From NCBI GenBank assembly GCA_963971575.1, contig OZ020623.1, positions 14,448,980 to 14,512,979 of the forward strand: DNA of 64,000 bases, given 5' to 3'. Positions 10,264 to 20,945 of this stretch are shown one piece after another. The translations under genes were made by a program, and so were the position numbers. Position 1 is the first letter of the stretch. Each line of letters begins with the position of its first letter. Under the pieces are notes generated by a model. That model ran no database searches. It was given only the letters and a program-made list of their open reading frames with translations, and was not told the DNA's origin. Source of the stretch: Liopterus haemorrhoidalis (lineage: Eukaryota > Arthropoda > Insecta > Coleoptera > Dytiscidae).

Positions 10264-11900
10264 GTCTGGTGCCTACGTCGAAAGATACTGCACTTGATGA
10301 TAATGGAATGCCATTTGGCACACGTTTTCCTTATAAAAATTAAATCATTTTGACCCGCAGCACCTATTTTTGAATCGAGGCAAATTGGTGGCAAGATGGC
10401 GGCGAAACTAGCGCGCCAATTACGATAACGATAACTGATTCTTATGATACAGGAAAATAGCTAAATACAAATTTGTACCCTGGACCTTTAGCTACAATTT
10501 GCCGCGTTGTAAGCGAATTTCCGTCATTTAGTTTATAAAATACCGTCCATAATTCATTCTCAGACGCAAAAAAAGTGATTTCCGAAATGGCTAACGAATT
10601 TCGTATGATATGGCTCGTTTTTTATTAATTTAATGCCGTAGATTACGAATCTGTTATCAAAATGGTGAAAATTTTAAATTTTGATAGATTTTTTTCCCCT
10701 AATTCGAGACATGATATTCTCTATCACTGCAAATCTGCGTATAATAATATTTTGTTTCAATTCTTCCTAAATCTGTAGGGAATATCCTTGGCTACAAGAA
10801 TATGTGCGGAATTTTTCTCTGCGGGGCGCCAAAATTAAGGTAGCGGCCGAAATGTGTAAAGTCTCAACTTCGTATTATTTTGACACTCTTTATATCGTTT
10901 TCGACCAAATCGGACCTGTAAATTACAAAAATGAAATAAAAAATGGCATATGACTTGTTATTATTCGGATTTTGCCTGAAATGAAATAAAAAAAATTACA
11001 TATCCGGCCGGAATGGCTGTAAATTATGACATTTAAGTAAGATACTCCATGCATATACGGAATGCATCAATTTGCTTTGGTTTGTTCACAGCACCTGGTT
11101 TCAAATGAAGCCGCTTTCGAAATAACGCTCGAAAATCGAATTTTGCTATTTACATCAAATTTGTTGAGTTGTATATCAATTTCGGGTATATTGAAGTCGC
11201 AGATTTCGAAAATGAAGTTAATTTAAAGATTTGCTACACATAAGATTTTATTTTGCCCGAAAAAAATAATTACATGTATTCTTTACATAGCAATGAGATT
11301 CATTACACGGCAGTGAAGTGTCTCTCCATCCAAAAGAGTAGTAAATAGCAGTTCTGACAAAATAATATAGATTACTACACACTTAATACGATACTAATGG
11401 TGGCCGAAAACTATTCTTTCGAAAATGGTTAAAATATTCTCAGATATTTTTACCATGTAATCAGGACAACATTTTAATGTGTTGATAGTTCCTTTATGTT
11501 TGCTAATAATTTAATGCCGTAGGGCATTAAATTAATAAAAAACTAGCCATATCATACGAAATTCGTTAGCCATTTCGGAAATCACTTTTTTGCGTTTGAG
11601 AATGAATTATGGACGGTATCTTGTAAACTAAGTAACGGAAATTCGCGTACGACGCGGCAAATTGTAGCTAAGGGTCCATTGTACAAATATGTATTTAGCT
11701 ATTTTGCTGTATCATAAGAATTAGTTATCGTTATCGTAATTGGCGCGCTAGTTTCGCCGCCATCTTGAATTTGCCTCGATTCACAAATAGGTGCTGCGGG
11801 TCAAAATGATTTACTTTTTATAAGGAACACGTATGCCAAATGGCATTCCATTATCATTAAGTGCAGTATCAACGTAAAATATGGTGCGTAGGCACTGGAC
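10264..11900. mobile_element. Long-armed inverted-repeat element, TA target
   Basis: Arms of about 390 bp face each other: left roughly 10264-10640, right roughly 11508-11900. Termini are GTCTGGTGCCTACG and the inverted GTCCAGTGCCTACG, with TA at 10262-10263 and 11901-11902. Inside the arms are GCTACAATTTGCCGC and GGCGGCGAAACTAGCGCGCC, which are matched on both sides. The roughly 870-bp spacer has no recognisable protein. A short relic of the arm sequence also appears near 63425. Confidence 0.75.
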
Positions 11901-11902
11901 TA

Positions 11903-12265
11903 ACAATACTGTTCAGGTATTATTCTTCTTTTTTTTCTGGGTTTTTCTATATTTTCTATTACAATACAGTATTGTACAGTATAGTGTATGACTGTACATT
12001 ATTGTTTTATGTATGCTTATATTGCCATTAATCAAAATTTTAAATAGTGTATTAAAAAATTATATTATCTGTCTCATTTTGTAATGCGAAACTAAGAGGG
12101 AAACTTCATTTTTCATGTTGAATATTTAAAATATCATCTTAGAGTGGTAATTCTGATGTGGCACCTTTCAAAATATTTGACATATCAGTCACAATTTTGA
12201 CATGTCAATCGCATTTTTGACATGTCAATTTGTTATCTGACATTTGTAGTTTTATAATTACATAC
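11903..12265. other. Unassigned AT-rich sequence
   Basis: The only structure is a pair of TTTTGACATGTCAAT words at 12191-12229. No coding similarity. Confidence 0.35.
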
Positions 12266-12269
12266 AAAA

Positions 12270-12985
12270 ATGTCTAGGGTTTCGTAGACATAAACAAGAA
12301 ACTCTAGACACTCCTATATCCTATGATCGATATGAAAAATGTTTTGCAGATTTATTTTCTATGAATCGGCAGATAAATTAACGTATAGAAATGTCTAGGA
12401 TTTCATAGGCATAAACAAGAAATTCTAGACACTCCTATATCCTATGATCGATATGAAATATATTTTGCAGATTTATTTTCTAAGAAACTGTGGATAAAAT
12501 ATCATATAGAAATGTCTATGGTTTCGTAGGCATAAACAAGACACTCTAGATACTCCTATATTCTTTGACTGATATGTACAATATTTTGCAGATTTATTCT
12601 CTAAGAATCTACGAATATAAATACATACAGAAATGTCTAGGGTTTCGTAGGCATAAACAAGAAACTCTAGACACTGCTATTTTCTTTGACTGATAGGAAC
12701 AATATTTTGCAGATATATTTTGTAAGAATCCACAAATATAAATATTTACATAAAACAATGTCCTAGGTTTCGTAGGCATTAACAAGAAACTCTAGAAACT
12801 GTTATATCCTTTGACTAATATGAACAATATTTTGCAAATATATTTTATAAGAATCTACAAATATAAATATTTACAGAAATGTATAGGGTTTCGTAGGCAT
12901 AACTAAGAAATTCTAGACACTGCTATATCCTTTGACCGATTATAACAATATTTTGCAGATTTATTTTCTAACAATCTGACATATA
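12270..12985. repeat. 121-bp tandem array (about six units)
   Basis: Units beginning ATGTCTAGGGTTTCGTAGGC (with variants) start at 12270, 12391, 12512, 12633, 12758 and 12879. Spacing is 121 bp except once 125. Each carries AAACTCTAGACACT and ATTTTGCAGATTTATTTTCT. The last unit is cut by the pogo-like element at 12988. Unit divergence is moderate, so the array is not newly amplified. Confidence 0.9.
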
Positions 12986-13332
12986 TACAGGTAGGTCTCG
13001 TTTTACGCCGGTGTTACGTTCCGGCGTGAAAAAAATCGGCGCAAAAAGAGTCCAAAATGTGAAATTCCAGAGACGGATTGACTTCAAATCTACATGTCAT
13101 TGATGTATTTCTGTCTTGATATTTCAACGATATTAAATATATTTGCAAGTGTTTTGTATGAATACCACGAATTTCAAAACTTTGTTTTCAGGGACGGACC
13201 TATATAAATTTTATTAAAATGAATTAGACATAAATGAAGCAAATAAATATTTATTCTTTTGTGCTATATAAATACAATACAACGATATGATTTAACAACA
13301 AACTTACGACTAACAAAACTAACAACAAGAAA

Positions 13333-13749
13333 TTAATAATAATTTAACATAAAGAAAAATATGATGTAGAAAAAAAAAAGGATAATTATATTAAAAAAGA
13401 TATATTTTACAAAATTATTTTCCTGTGAATTTTCTCTTTTTTTCTCGGAGGAGCTCTGCATACGGTGCCAAAGAAGCTCTCTCTTTACTTGCATACTGCG
13501 TTCACTATCATTATCGAGCTCACAAAGTTTTTCAGTAAGGATGTCTATATTTGTCAAAATTCGTTCTAAAGCATTCTTCATGATGGTTGTAACAGTCGAT
13601 GGAGGTAAATTGAGGTCCCTACAAACTTTTGGGCGTGTTTCACCATTTAGCATTCTTTTAATCACCTCCATTTTCTCTTGGTTTGTAATGGATCTTCGTT
13701 TTTTCTTAGGATTTAATTTAGGTGGTTTATTTTCCTTGTTAGAAGACAT
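13333..13749 (-). CDS. Psq/CENP-B-type helix-turn-helix protein, truncated pogo-like transposase
   Basis: The 138-codon frame begins MSSNKENKPP and has a basic stretch (KKKRRSI), then a helix-turn-helix with the look of psq/CENP-B N domains: NQEKMEVIKRMLNGE, KVCRDLNLPPSTVTTIMKN. This fold recognises pogo-family ends, which fits its position inside the element's inverted repeats. Residues about 55-105 continue as a charged helix (LCELDNDSERSMQVKR). The last 25 residues are hydrophobic and low-complexity and look like read-through into AT-rich DNA. The DDE catalytic domain of a full transposase (normally another 300 residues or more) is missing. It could act at most as an end-binding protein; I infer a decayed or domesticable fragment, with no evidence of expression. 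Confidence 0.55.
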   Translation of the reverse strand: MSSNKENKPPKLNPKKKRRSITNQEKMEVIKRMLNGETRPKVCRDLNLPPSTVTTIMKNALERILTNIDILTEKLCELDNDSERSMQVKRELLWHRMQSSSEKKRENSQENNFVKYIFFNIIILFFFYIIFFFMLNYY

Positions 13750-13931
13750 GGTTTGTGAAAAATTTATCTAATTTAAAAAAAAATTAATCACCTAAATATT
13801 ATAAAATACATTACACTGTATATTAATATATACTACACTATATATAATACAATAAATTATTACTTACAAACAACAAATTAAATTTACCTTAAGGAAAATT
13901 AAATTTGGCAGACGTAAAAATTTATATAATA

Positions 13932-15241
13932 CAAGGTGTCTCAAAAGAAATTTTATATTTATTTAGCTTACTGCGTGAACGCGACGTATCCGAGGGGCGC
14001 GGGGGTTATGTCAATCGGTAGCCTGGCTCTTGGAAATCCAGTCGCTATGGAGCGTTTCTTGGGAGCAGACCGCGCGTTATGCGTGCTAGAGTTTTACAAA
14101 AACGGTGATTCGGCGACTGTAGCGCGTAGAAAATTCTGCAGTATTCTAGGTTTTCGCCACTTAAATGATGCGCCAAGCATTCCTCTCATTCGACATTGGG
14201 GTAAAAAGTTTGAAGAGACTGGTACAACGCTGGATAAATCAAAATCCGGGCGACCTAGGTCATCAAGAACGGTAGAAAACGTGGAGAATGTTAATCAGTC
14301 TGTTCGTGACGACCCGAACCTTTCAATTCGGAAGCGCGCAAGTGCTTTAAATGTGCATAGATCATCATTACATCGCATTATGCACAAAGACCTAAAGCTG
14401 CAGCCCTACTAAATTCAATTGGTGCAAGAATTAAAGCCCCAAGATGCCAGTCAGAGGCTTAATTTCGTAAATCAGGTGATTGAGCGATTTTCAACGTTTA
14501 CCAACATTTTGTTTTCGGATGAAGCTCATTTTCATCTTAATGGCCACGTAAATAAGCAGAACTGCCGCTACTGGAGTGCAACGAATCCGAAACGCAAACA
14601 TCAGAAACCCCTACATTCGCCTAAAGTGACCGTATGGGCTGCGATGTCGGCGCGAGGAATTATAGGCCCTTACTTTTTTGAAGACGAAAGGACGCGTGCA
14701 GTTACAGTGAATTCAGAGCGTTATGTGGAGAGGTTAGACAACTTCTTGGTACCTGAACTGCAAAACTTTCCTGGCTATAACCAAAGAACATGGTTCCAAC
14801 AGGACGGAGCAACTTCACACACGTCCAATATGTCTCTGCCACGTGTTCGTGAAATTTTCTTAGGCAAATTTATCTCCCGGAGAGGTGACATAAATTGGCC
14901 TCCACGCAGTCCAGATTTAACCCCTATGGACTTTTTCCTATGGGGTTATCTTAAATCTAAAGTTTACGCCAATAAACCGACTTCACTGGCGCATTTGAAA
15001 GAAAATATCCGTCACGAAATGGCAGCCATCCCTGAGTCCACCTGCCGAGACGTCATAAGTAATTTTACTGTTCGATTAAATGAGTGCCGAGAACGCGAGG
15101 GTCTACATTTAGACGATATTATTTTTAAGAAATAAATCCCCAAAAAGTGTATTTTAATAATTAATAAACATTTTTTCTATATACGGCTTACTTTTTTTTT
15201 AATCGATCCACTAAATATATAATTTCTTTTGAGACACCTTG
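13932..15241 (+). mobile_element. DD41D-type mariner, copy 1 (1310 bp)
   Basis: Perfect outer inverted repeats CAAGGTGTCTCAAAAGAAAT are flanked by TA at 13930-13931 and 15242-15243. Length and sequence match copies at 32375-33685 and 44051-45360. It is nested in the pogo-like element 12988-15470. The coding region is nearly full length but has one nonsense change. Confidence 0.9.
14047..15135 (+). pseudogene. Mariner-group transposase (DD41D), one in-frame stop
   Basis: A transposase that would cut and paste its own element at TA sites. From the ATG at 14047 (MERFLGADRALCV) the frame shows an N-terminal helix-turn-helix region, the SGRPRSS linker, a second HTH (RASALNVHRSSLHRIMH), then the catalytic domain: first Asp in FSDEAHF, second in QQDGATSHTS, third in DLTPMDFFLWG, with 41 residues between the last two. 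The lysine codon after LQPY is TAA here (AAA in the 44-kb copy), which splits the frame into 14047-14412 and 14419-15135. Otherwise there is no frameshift. The upstream open frame continues through a GTG into the inverted repeat; I reject that as the true start. Confidence 0.85.
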
Positions 15242-15472
15242 TATATTCTATATAATAATTGCAATAAACTCAATGTGCTGAATGCAACCCTGTACTGGCA
15301 AAATATAACTAAGCAATGATGTACTTTATTAACTGCGCATGCGTAAAACATCAGAACATCCCCGCTTCGACCACAGATTCGGCGGCGGCGTCGACACACG
15401 ACTCTGGCGTTCAAGCGGCGTTATTTCGAGACCGGCGTAAATAAAACCGGCGCAAAATGAGTCCTACCTGTA

Positions 15473-15853
15473 ATTAGCAAGTGTCTGTATGATGTAGTGT
15501 CGGTACCATTGTGACGTTAATTTTGCCTAAGGTTCTCGTGACTGGCAGACAATCCTATATCGTAGGCATAAATTAACGTCTCAAATTATTATTATGTGAT
15601 TGGCTAACGGGTGATATCCTGTCCCGTGATTCGCTGACCGGTGATGAAATTAAGACACGTTAAAAAATAATACTAAATACACATACAAAAATTGAAATTT
15701 TCATATTATAAATCCGCCATTGTTGACGGGTAATAACCTATCCTATAATATAATACGCCTGTTTGTATGTTCGACCGGACGCCTGTTTGTATGTTCGTAT
15801 GTTCAACCGGTTGTTTCTTCATTCCCCGATAGAGGCGCGCATATGTTAATTAC
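15473..15853. other. Unassigned sequence between two elements
   Basis: Short direct repeats (GCCTGTTTGTATGTTCG at 15759 and 15781) and TGATTGGCTAACGGGTGAT / TGATTCGCTGACCGGTGAT are visible. No coding similarity. The last eight bases (TTAATTAC) are the target duplication of the next element. Confidence 0.4.
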
Positions 15854-17110
15854 GATTCACGGTAAGTTCATCGAAAATCAATTCATCGAAAATCAATTCA
15901 TCGAAAATCAATTCATCGAATATCAATTCATCGAAAATCAATTCATCGAAAATCAATTCATCGAATGACCAATTCATCGAAAAAAATATTTTGTAAATAT
16001 TTGAGAGGAATGCCGAGGGAATCGGAAAGCCAAAAAAGGAGTGGTCAATAAAAGTTGACAGACTACACTTATTAAATAACTATCATACTTGGTCTATTAA
16101 TAATTTTTAAATTTTCCATTCAGAAAATACGCCAGTTAAAAGATACCTGTTGGATTATTTTGAAATCGAACAGGGCTCCTTAGATCAGAAAACCCCGGTT
16201 AATGGGATCATAAATGTACTTAATACATCCATTCTTAAAGGATTATAAAAATGGTATTTCCCCATCTGTTAAGTCTTAAGGGTTTTGTGTTATGTACATA
16301 GTTTTACTATTCATATTTACTATACCACACATGATTTGTTCAATGTACGGTGATTCTAAACAGGTAGCATTGTTATGTTAGTGTGAGTTTGTCATTAAAC
16401 TAGATGATAAGTAGCTCGCTTCGCTCGGCTTCTTCTAACCAAACCCTTACTAATCTAACCTAACCTAAGATAGTGTATTGACATTAAACTAGAAGATGGG
16501 TAGCTCGCTTCGCTCGGCTTCTTCTAACAAAACCCTTACTAACCTAACCTAACCTAAAATAGTGCTTTGTCCTTAAACTAGAAGATGGGTAACTCGCTCC
16601 GCTCGGTTTTAGACTTTTACTAACTAAACCTAACCTAATTACCTTGTTTTTAGGCGCATAGTACTTTATTTTCCCCCATATTAGCCCAATTAAAATGCGT
16701 ATCATTGTGTATGAATTTATAAATATTATTTGCGTGCAATTGCCCATAACCTGTCTTATTAGACCTTAAAAACAAAACATTTATTTCTTTTATTATATAA
16801 GTTTTCTTATTATATTTCTTTATTTATATTCAAACACTATGTCACTTTATTTACCTTTTTTTAAACCATATAAAAAAAATTACACAATTATTTCTTAGTC
16901 TGTCTACTTTTATTGACCACTGCTCTTTTGACTTTCCGATCCCCTCGGCATTCCTCTCAAATATTTACAATATATTTTTTTTCGATGAATTGATCATTCG
17001 ATGAATTGATCATTCGATGAATTGATTTTCGATGAATTGATTTTCGATGAATTGATTTTCGATGAATTGATATTCGATGAATTGATTTTCGATGAACTCG
17101 TCGGTTACCG
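15854..17110. mobile_element. Foldback-like element with arms of 15-bp repeats
   Basis: The left arm is a run of TCGAAAATCAATTCA units and the right arm is the complementary run TCGATGAATTGATTT. Outside the runs lie GATTCACGGTAAGTTCATCG on the left and a diverged inverted copy on the right. TTAATTAC is duplicated perfectly at 15846-15853 and 17111-17118. The inverted homology extends inward (GGAATGCCGAGGG, AAAAGTTGACAGACTA). The middle (16380-16640) holds about three 90-bp direct units with GCTCGCTTCGCTCGG and CTAACCTAACCTAA. No transposase. The architecture resembles Drosophila FB elements; a second half-copy is at 38222-38630. Confidence 0.75.
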
Positions 17111-17148
17111 TTAATTACTTATGTCAAAATTGTTTGAAATATACTGTT

Positions 17149-17246
17149 GATGCAATAATAGTGCATTTTCTACGAACACTTTTTATAATTATTATAAGAT
17201 GCAATAATAGTGAATATTCTACGAACACTTTTTATAATAATTGATA
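17149..17246. repeat. 49-bp direct duplication
   Basis: GATGCAATAATAGTG starts two adjacent units at 17149 and 17198, each continuing with TCTACGAACACTTTTTATAA. Confidence 0.75.
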
Positions 17247-17249
17247 GAA

Positions 17250-17745
17250 TTGTAAGAAATTATTGTTTATGTATTGGACAGTAGTGTGCTGTGAATTTTT
17301 GTTTTGAGTGTTGACAATAAATTAGTAAAAATTTCAGTTGTGTTTTTCATTAAAAAATCACTTCACAATTATTAATTTAGTTGTGAAGTACACGGATCGG
17401 TTTTTTTACGAAACAAAACACAGAAAAACGTTATCCTTCCGTGATATTCCATATTTTTGATTAAAATTATTATTAGCAGAAAAATAATTATTTTAAAAAA
17501 TATTTGGTTTTGATGAAAGTAAGAAAAATATGACTTTTTTTCTTTATTATTATTTTTTCAATGCTTTATTATTTTTTTATTTCTACGATTTATAGGACAA
17601 GATTTACAATATCCCACTGCAAACTCTATACAGATGGCAGCACATAACGACTACACTAAATAATTCAAGAATTATCAGTGGCTTTAAAACAATGGTTTCT
17701 GTTTATTTATTACATTAAAATATCATTTACCTTTTAGTTTAGGTT
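17250..17745. other. Unassigned AT-rich sequence
   Basis: No coding similarity or element ends were seen. It lies between the foldback-like element and the Helitron copy. Confidence 0.35.
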
Positions 17746-17747
17746 AG

Positions 17748-18621
17748 ATTCACCTTAAAAGCACTATCTTAGGTTATGGTTGATAACTGTTTATTTTATT
17801 TATTTTTTATAAACCACCTAAATATAAATTGTATTTTAATTGTTCTGTGCAGGGCTAGGGACAGTGATTCACCTTAAAAGCACTATCTTAGGTTATGGTT
17901 GATAACTGTTTATTTTTTCTTTTTATAAACCACCTAAAAATAAATTGTATTTTAACTGTTCTGTGCAGGGCCAGGGACAGTAATTCACCTTAAAAGCACT
18001 ATCTTAGGTTATGGTTGATAACTGTTTATTATTATTATTTTTTTTTTATAAACCACCTAAAAATTGTTTTAAAAGTTCTGCACAGTCCCACCTGTTTAGA
18101 ATCTCTGTATATTGAACAAATGACGTGTGTGTGACGCATGCGCGGTGTTCAGTGGGATATTGTAAATCTACCCCCTGATTTGAGATATAGTGTAAGTACG
18201 CTTTTTTCCGTGTGCCCTTTTTGCCGTGTGTGTATTTTTACATGTGTGCTTTTTTCCGTGTGCGTATTAATCCGTGTGCGTTTTTTCCGTGTGCGTATTT
18301 TTATATTATATAAGAAAATGGAAAATTAATTTTAATAAATATATTTTAAATTTAACGTCTCAAATCATTTTTAGTTTTAACATTATAAATATAATGCACT
18401 GAGTGAAAATGAATCGTTTTCCCATCTTAAAAAGTTAATGAATTAATAATTCGAATTAATGCTCATTATTTGTCCAGTTTTTAATAATGGGCGAAGAGTT
18501 GATTCAATTTGAATTGGATGAAGTTAGGCGTATGGCTAGAGAAAGAAGTCTGAGGTGTCGAGCAAGTTCCACATTAAGGTAATGATTTGTTTGCCAACAC
18601 AGTTGGCAACGGGTGCACTAG
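17748..18621 (+). mobile_element. Helitron-like element, copy 1, carrying an exon
   Basis: The 3' end has the classic Helitron layout: a hairpin (GCCAAC-ACA-GTTGGC), about ten bases, then CTAG followed by T. The same 3' end occurs at 63186-63189. Upstream lie about 117-bp tandem units (ATTCACC starts at 17748, 17867 and 17983), a run of CCGTGTGCG-type words, and an ATG exon ending at a GT donor. Sequence diverges from copy 2 right after CTAG, as expected for independent insertions. The 5' TC terminus could not be fixed because the tandem units vary in number. Confidence 0.7.
18487..18578 (+). CDS. Exon-like segment in Helitron, MGEELIQF start, GT donor
   Basis: ATG opens 30 codons (MGEELIQFELDEVRRMARER and on to SSTLR) that run into AG|GTAATG, a plausible 5' splice site. 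The peptide is charged, probably helical, and I do not recognise its family. The identical segment at 63055-63146 keeps the frame and donor, so the unit moves as part of the element. It may be a host first exon captured by the Helitron or the element's own leader exon. No second exon is visible within about 600 bp downstream. Confidence 0.45.
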
Positions 18622-18639
18622 TTTCTATATAATTGAATT

Positions 18640-19325
18640 ATTTCCATTGTCAGGAAATACTCTTATTAGATTCGCTAAATGTGAAACATGTTCAAAAATC
18701 TGAAGAACGTATTAATGTTGTGGTCAATTAACGCTGGACAGATCACTCTGAGAATTGAGAATACTTATCTAACATTCGATCGTAACTATGGTGAGTGTTC
18801 GATCTGAACGCTATCTCTTATCACTGGCTTATCAATTTCTCCTCGTATTATGATGAAGATCTTTTCTTAGTTATTTGTTACATAAGTACTTAAATCGGTA
18901 TTATTAACATTTTTTAAAACTTTTATTGAGTAAATTATAGTTTTACGTTTAAAGTTCACCGTCTAAGTAATTGTGTAACACTTGACTAAATTAATTAGGG
19001 GTTTAGAATGTAACGGGCGTGCGTAAATGAAGTCTTACAACATTTTTACTCGAAATAATTGATGTATAACATGTTATACTGGTAAATGTACTAAATAAGC
19101 GTTTTTATATCCGATTATTAACAAGGTCAAAAGGTTAAAACACCTAAAACTAAGAACACTTACAAGTACTCAGATATATCAGGTTTAACAGTAATTAAAT
19201 CTCTATTTAATTTTATATTATTACCAGAGGTCAATAAACAGAATAATTCCTTTCTTTTCCCTATATATCACTTAAGAGTTGAGAACCTATACTATGGCGT
19301 ACACATATTTGCAAAAAGTAGCTTT
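18640..19325. other. Unassigned sequence
   Basis: No element ends, tandem repeats or coding similarity recognised. Confidence 0.4.
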
Positions 19326-19864
19326 ATTTGTCAAAGTGGTGACATACGGGTCAACATTTTTATGGCTGGTTGGCAGTCCTTCACTCCCATCCAGAACAAA
19401 ACTTGTTGTATCAGTGCTGGACAGAAAGAGAGAGAAATGAGATACAAGGAAAGATGCAATACAGATGGGAAGCAAAAAAAGGAAAAGATTTGAGCATAAT
19501 GGCTACTCAACTAAGGAAATATCAAGAATGTGGTCGGAAGGACAAGATGTGACACTAGAAATAACAGATAGAATTAGGGACATCCAAGAACAAGAAAGAA
19601 GTGAGAGGTTAAAAAATTCGAGGTATAACAGCAAATACAAGAAAACTTGGACGACGCAAATAACCGAGTACTTCAAAAGCCAAAGCAATGGATTAAAAAA
19701 TTGATGTGAAGTGTGAATTTTCACACATTTCAGGGTTTTGCAGGTATTTAGTAAGTGAATGATGATTATTTTGGATGCGAAAATAAATTTTATATAGAAT
19801 ATTTTTTTTGTTAATTTTAATTCGAACGCCTAATACCATTATTTAGGTTTCTAAATATTTGCAG

Positions 19865-19870
<6 letters not shown>

Positions 19871-19947
<77 letters not shown>
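19871..19947. repeat. (TA)n microsatellite
   Basis: About 38 uninterrupted TA units lie inside family A. The sister copy at 27780 has only a few units at this position, so the tract expanded in this copy. Confidence 0.95.
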
Positions 19948-20195
19948 CAAGGTTCATTAAGAATTTTGAAAATTGCGCCTATGGCTTCCATTGGTTGTTA
20001 TAAGTTCCGCCCCTCTGATTTCGTGTACATTGAAACAGAATTAAATTATAATTTAAACAATTTCCACTGGCTATTAAATTTACGCTTTTAAAAATTAAAT
20101 GCAACATTTGCCAAAATATAACTAGAATTTTGAAAAAATAATATAAACAATATAAAAATTTAAAAAAAAAAACAAAAAATAATATAGTCTCTTTT

Positions 20196-20276
20196 CACAG
20201 GATTCGATCCCTTTCGGATCAGGTTACTTGCGTGAAAAATCAGCGTCTAATACCACTATACCAGCACACATGTTAC
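20196..20276 (-). other. tRNA-like pol III segment inside family A
   Basis: On the minus strand TGGTATAGTGG fits the box A consensus and GGATCGAATCC fits box B, about 45 bases apart. The sister copy at 28195-28285 keeps TTCGATCCCC and TTGGTGTAGTAG in the same place. Acceptor-stem pairing is poor, so this is a tRNA-derived module and not a tRNA gene. Confidence 0.5.
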
Positions 20277-20945
20277 AGTGTGGCGTGTTACAAAGCTATA
20301 ACTTGTGTACATTATTAGCTAAAAAATCACAAAATGCGTTTTTTTCCAAAAACCTAATCTGATCAAAAATTCCTGTTGAACTATTTCGGTTCACACCAAT
20401 ATACATTACTTAGAATTTTTTCAGATTTTTAGTTTAAACCATCAGGGCTACAGGGTGTGGGACAAAAAAATTTTTGCATAATTTTGGCAAAAATCGATTC
20501 AAAATAATTTATTTTGCAAAAATAAAAATTTGATCGTTAATCCACGTACCAAGGGCTTTCATTTGATACCCTACTCAGAATTATAAAAAACTATTTTTTT
20601 TTTCGATGAGCACATATTTGTTTATATTTTTAGGGGGTATGTTTTTTAGATGTTTTAGTATTTTTCCTATGTGCGGGTCAAAGAGTTGTATAAGCATGCC
20701 AAATTTCAACTCTCTAGGTTTAGCCGTTTGGCTACAATTTTTACCGAACAGACAGACAGACAGACAGACAGACGACAAAATGACGGTATAAGGGTTTTTT
20801 GGTCATACCTACAAAACCCTTATACAATACCCTAAAAAGAAGGTAATAGCTGGATTTAGGTGCGGAAATGAGTACTGGGGAACGAATGAACAAAGAATGT
20901 GCAGGATGTGTAGAGAGGAAAGAGCAGAAACCTTGGAGCATGTAC

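Larger units (their letters stand above)
12988..15470 (-). mobile_element. Pogo/Tigger-like element, interrupted
   Basis: Inverted ends CAGGTAGGTCTCGTTTTACG and CAGGTAGGACTCATTTTGCG, each with GCCGG words nearby, are flanked by TA (12986-12987 and 15471-15472). It carries a DNA-binding-domain ORF (13333-13749) but no DDE domain is visible. Taking out the nested mariner (13932-15241 plus one TA) leaves about 1.17 kb, so it was a deleted, non-autonomous copy before it was hit. Confidence 0.75.
19692..20838 (+). repeat. Dispersed repeat family A, near-complete copy (Helentron/HINE-like)
   Basis: Starts AAAAAATTGATGTGAAGTG with hairpin GTGTGAATTTTCACAC, then CAGGGTTTTGCAGGTATTT, and ends with TACCTACAAAACCCT, the inverted counterpart of the sub-terminal word. 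Between lie a (TA)n tract, a tRNA-like segment on the minus strand, the conserved T-rich body and (CAGA)n. Read in reverse, this is the layout described for Helentron-associated elements: sub-terminal inverted repeats, an internal microsatellite and a 3' hairpin. It splits a LINE frame at an A-run. It encodes no protein. Confidence 0.6.

Noticed and set aside
12270..12985. CRISPR-like array
   Set aside because: Units are 121 bp and entirely repeated with no unique spacers, and the genome is eukaryotic. The 20-bp and 156-bp arrays fail for the same reason.
15720..15968. Open frame with repeated QFIEN peptide
   Set aside because: It is the translation of the 15-bp repeats in the foldback arm, and its start lies outside the element. 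No coding evidence.
16440..16640. Telomeric TTAGG sequence
   Set aside because: Only two or three CCTAA units occur in each 90-bp repeat and they belong to the foldback element's internal units, not to a telomeric run.
18138..18329. FSVCPFCRVCIFTCVLFSVC-like cysteine-rich peptide, repeated at 62706
   Set aside because: It arises from the CCGTGTGCG-word run of the Helitron. Duplication is explained by the two element copies, and no signal of coding constraint is visible.
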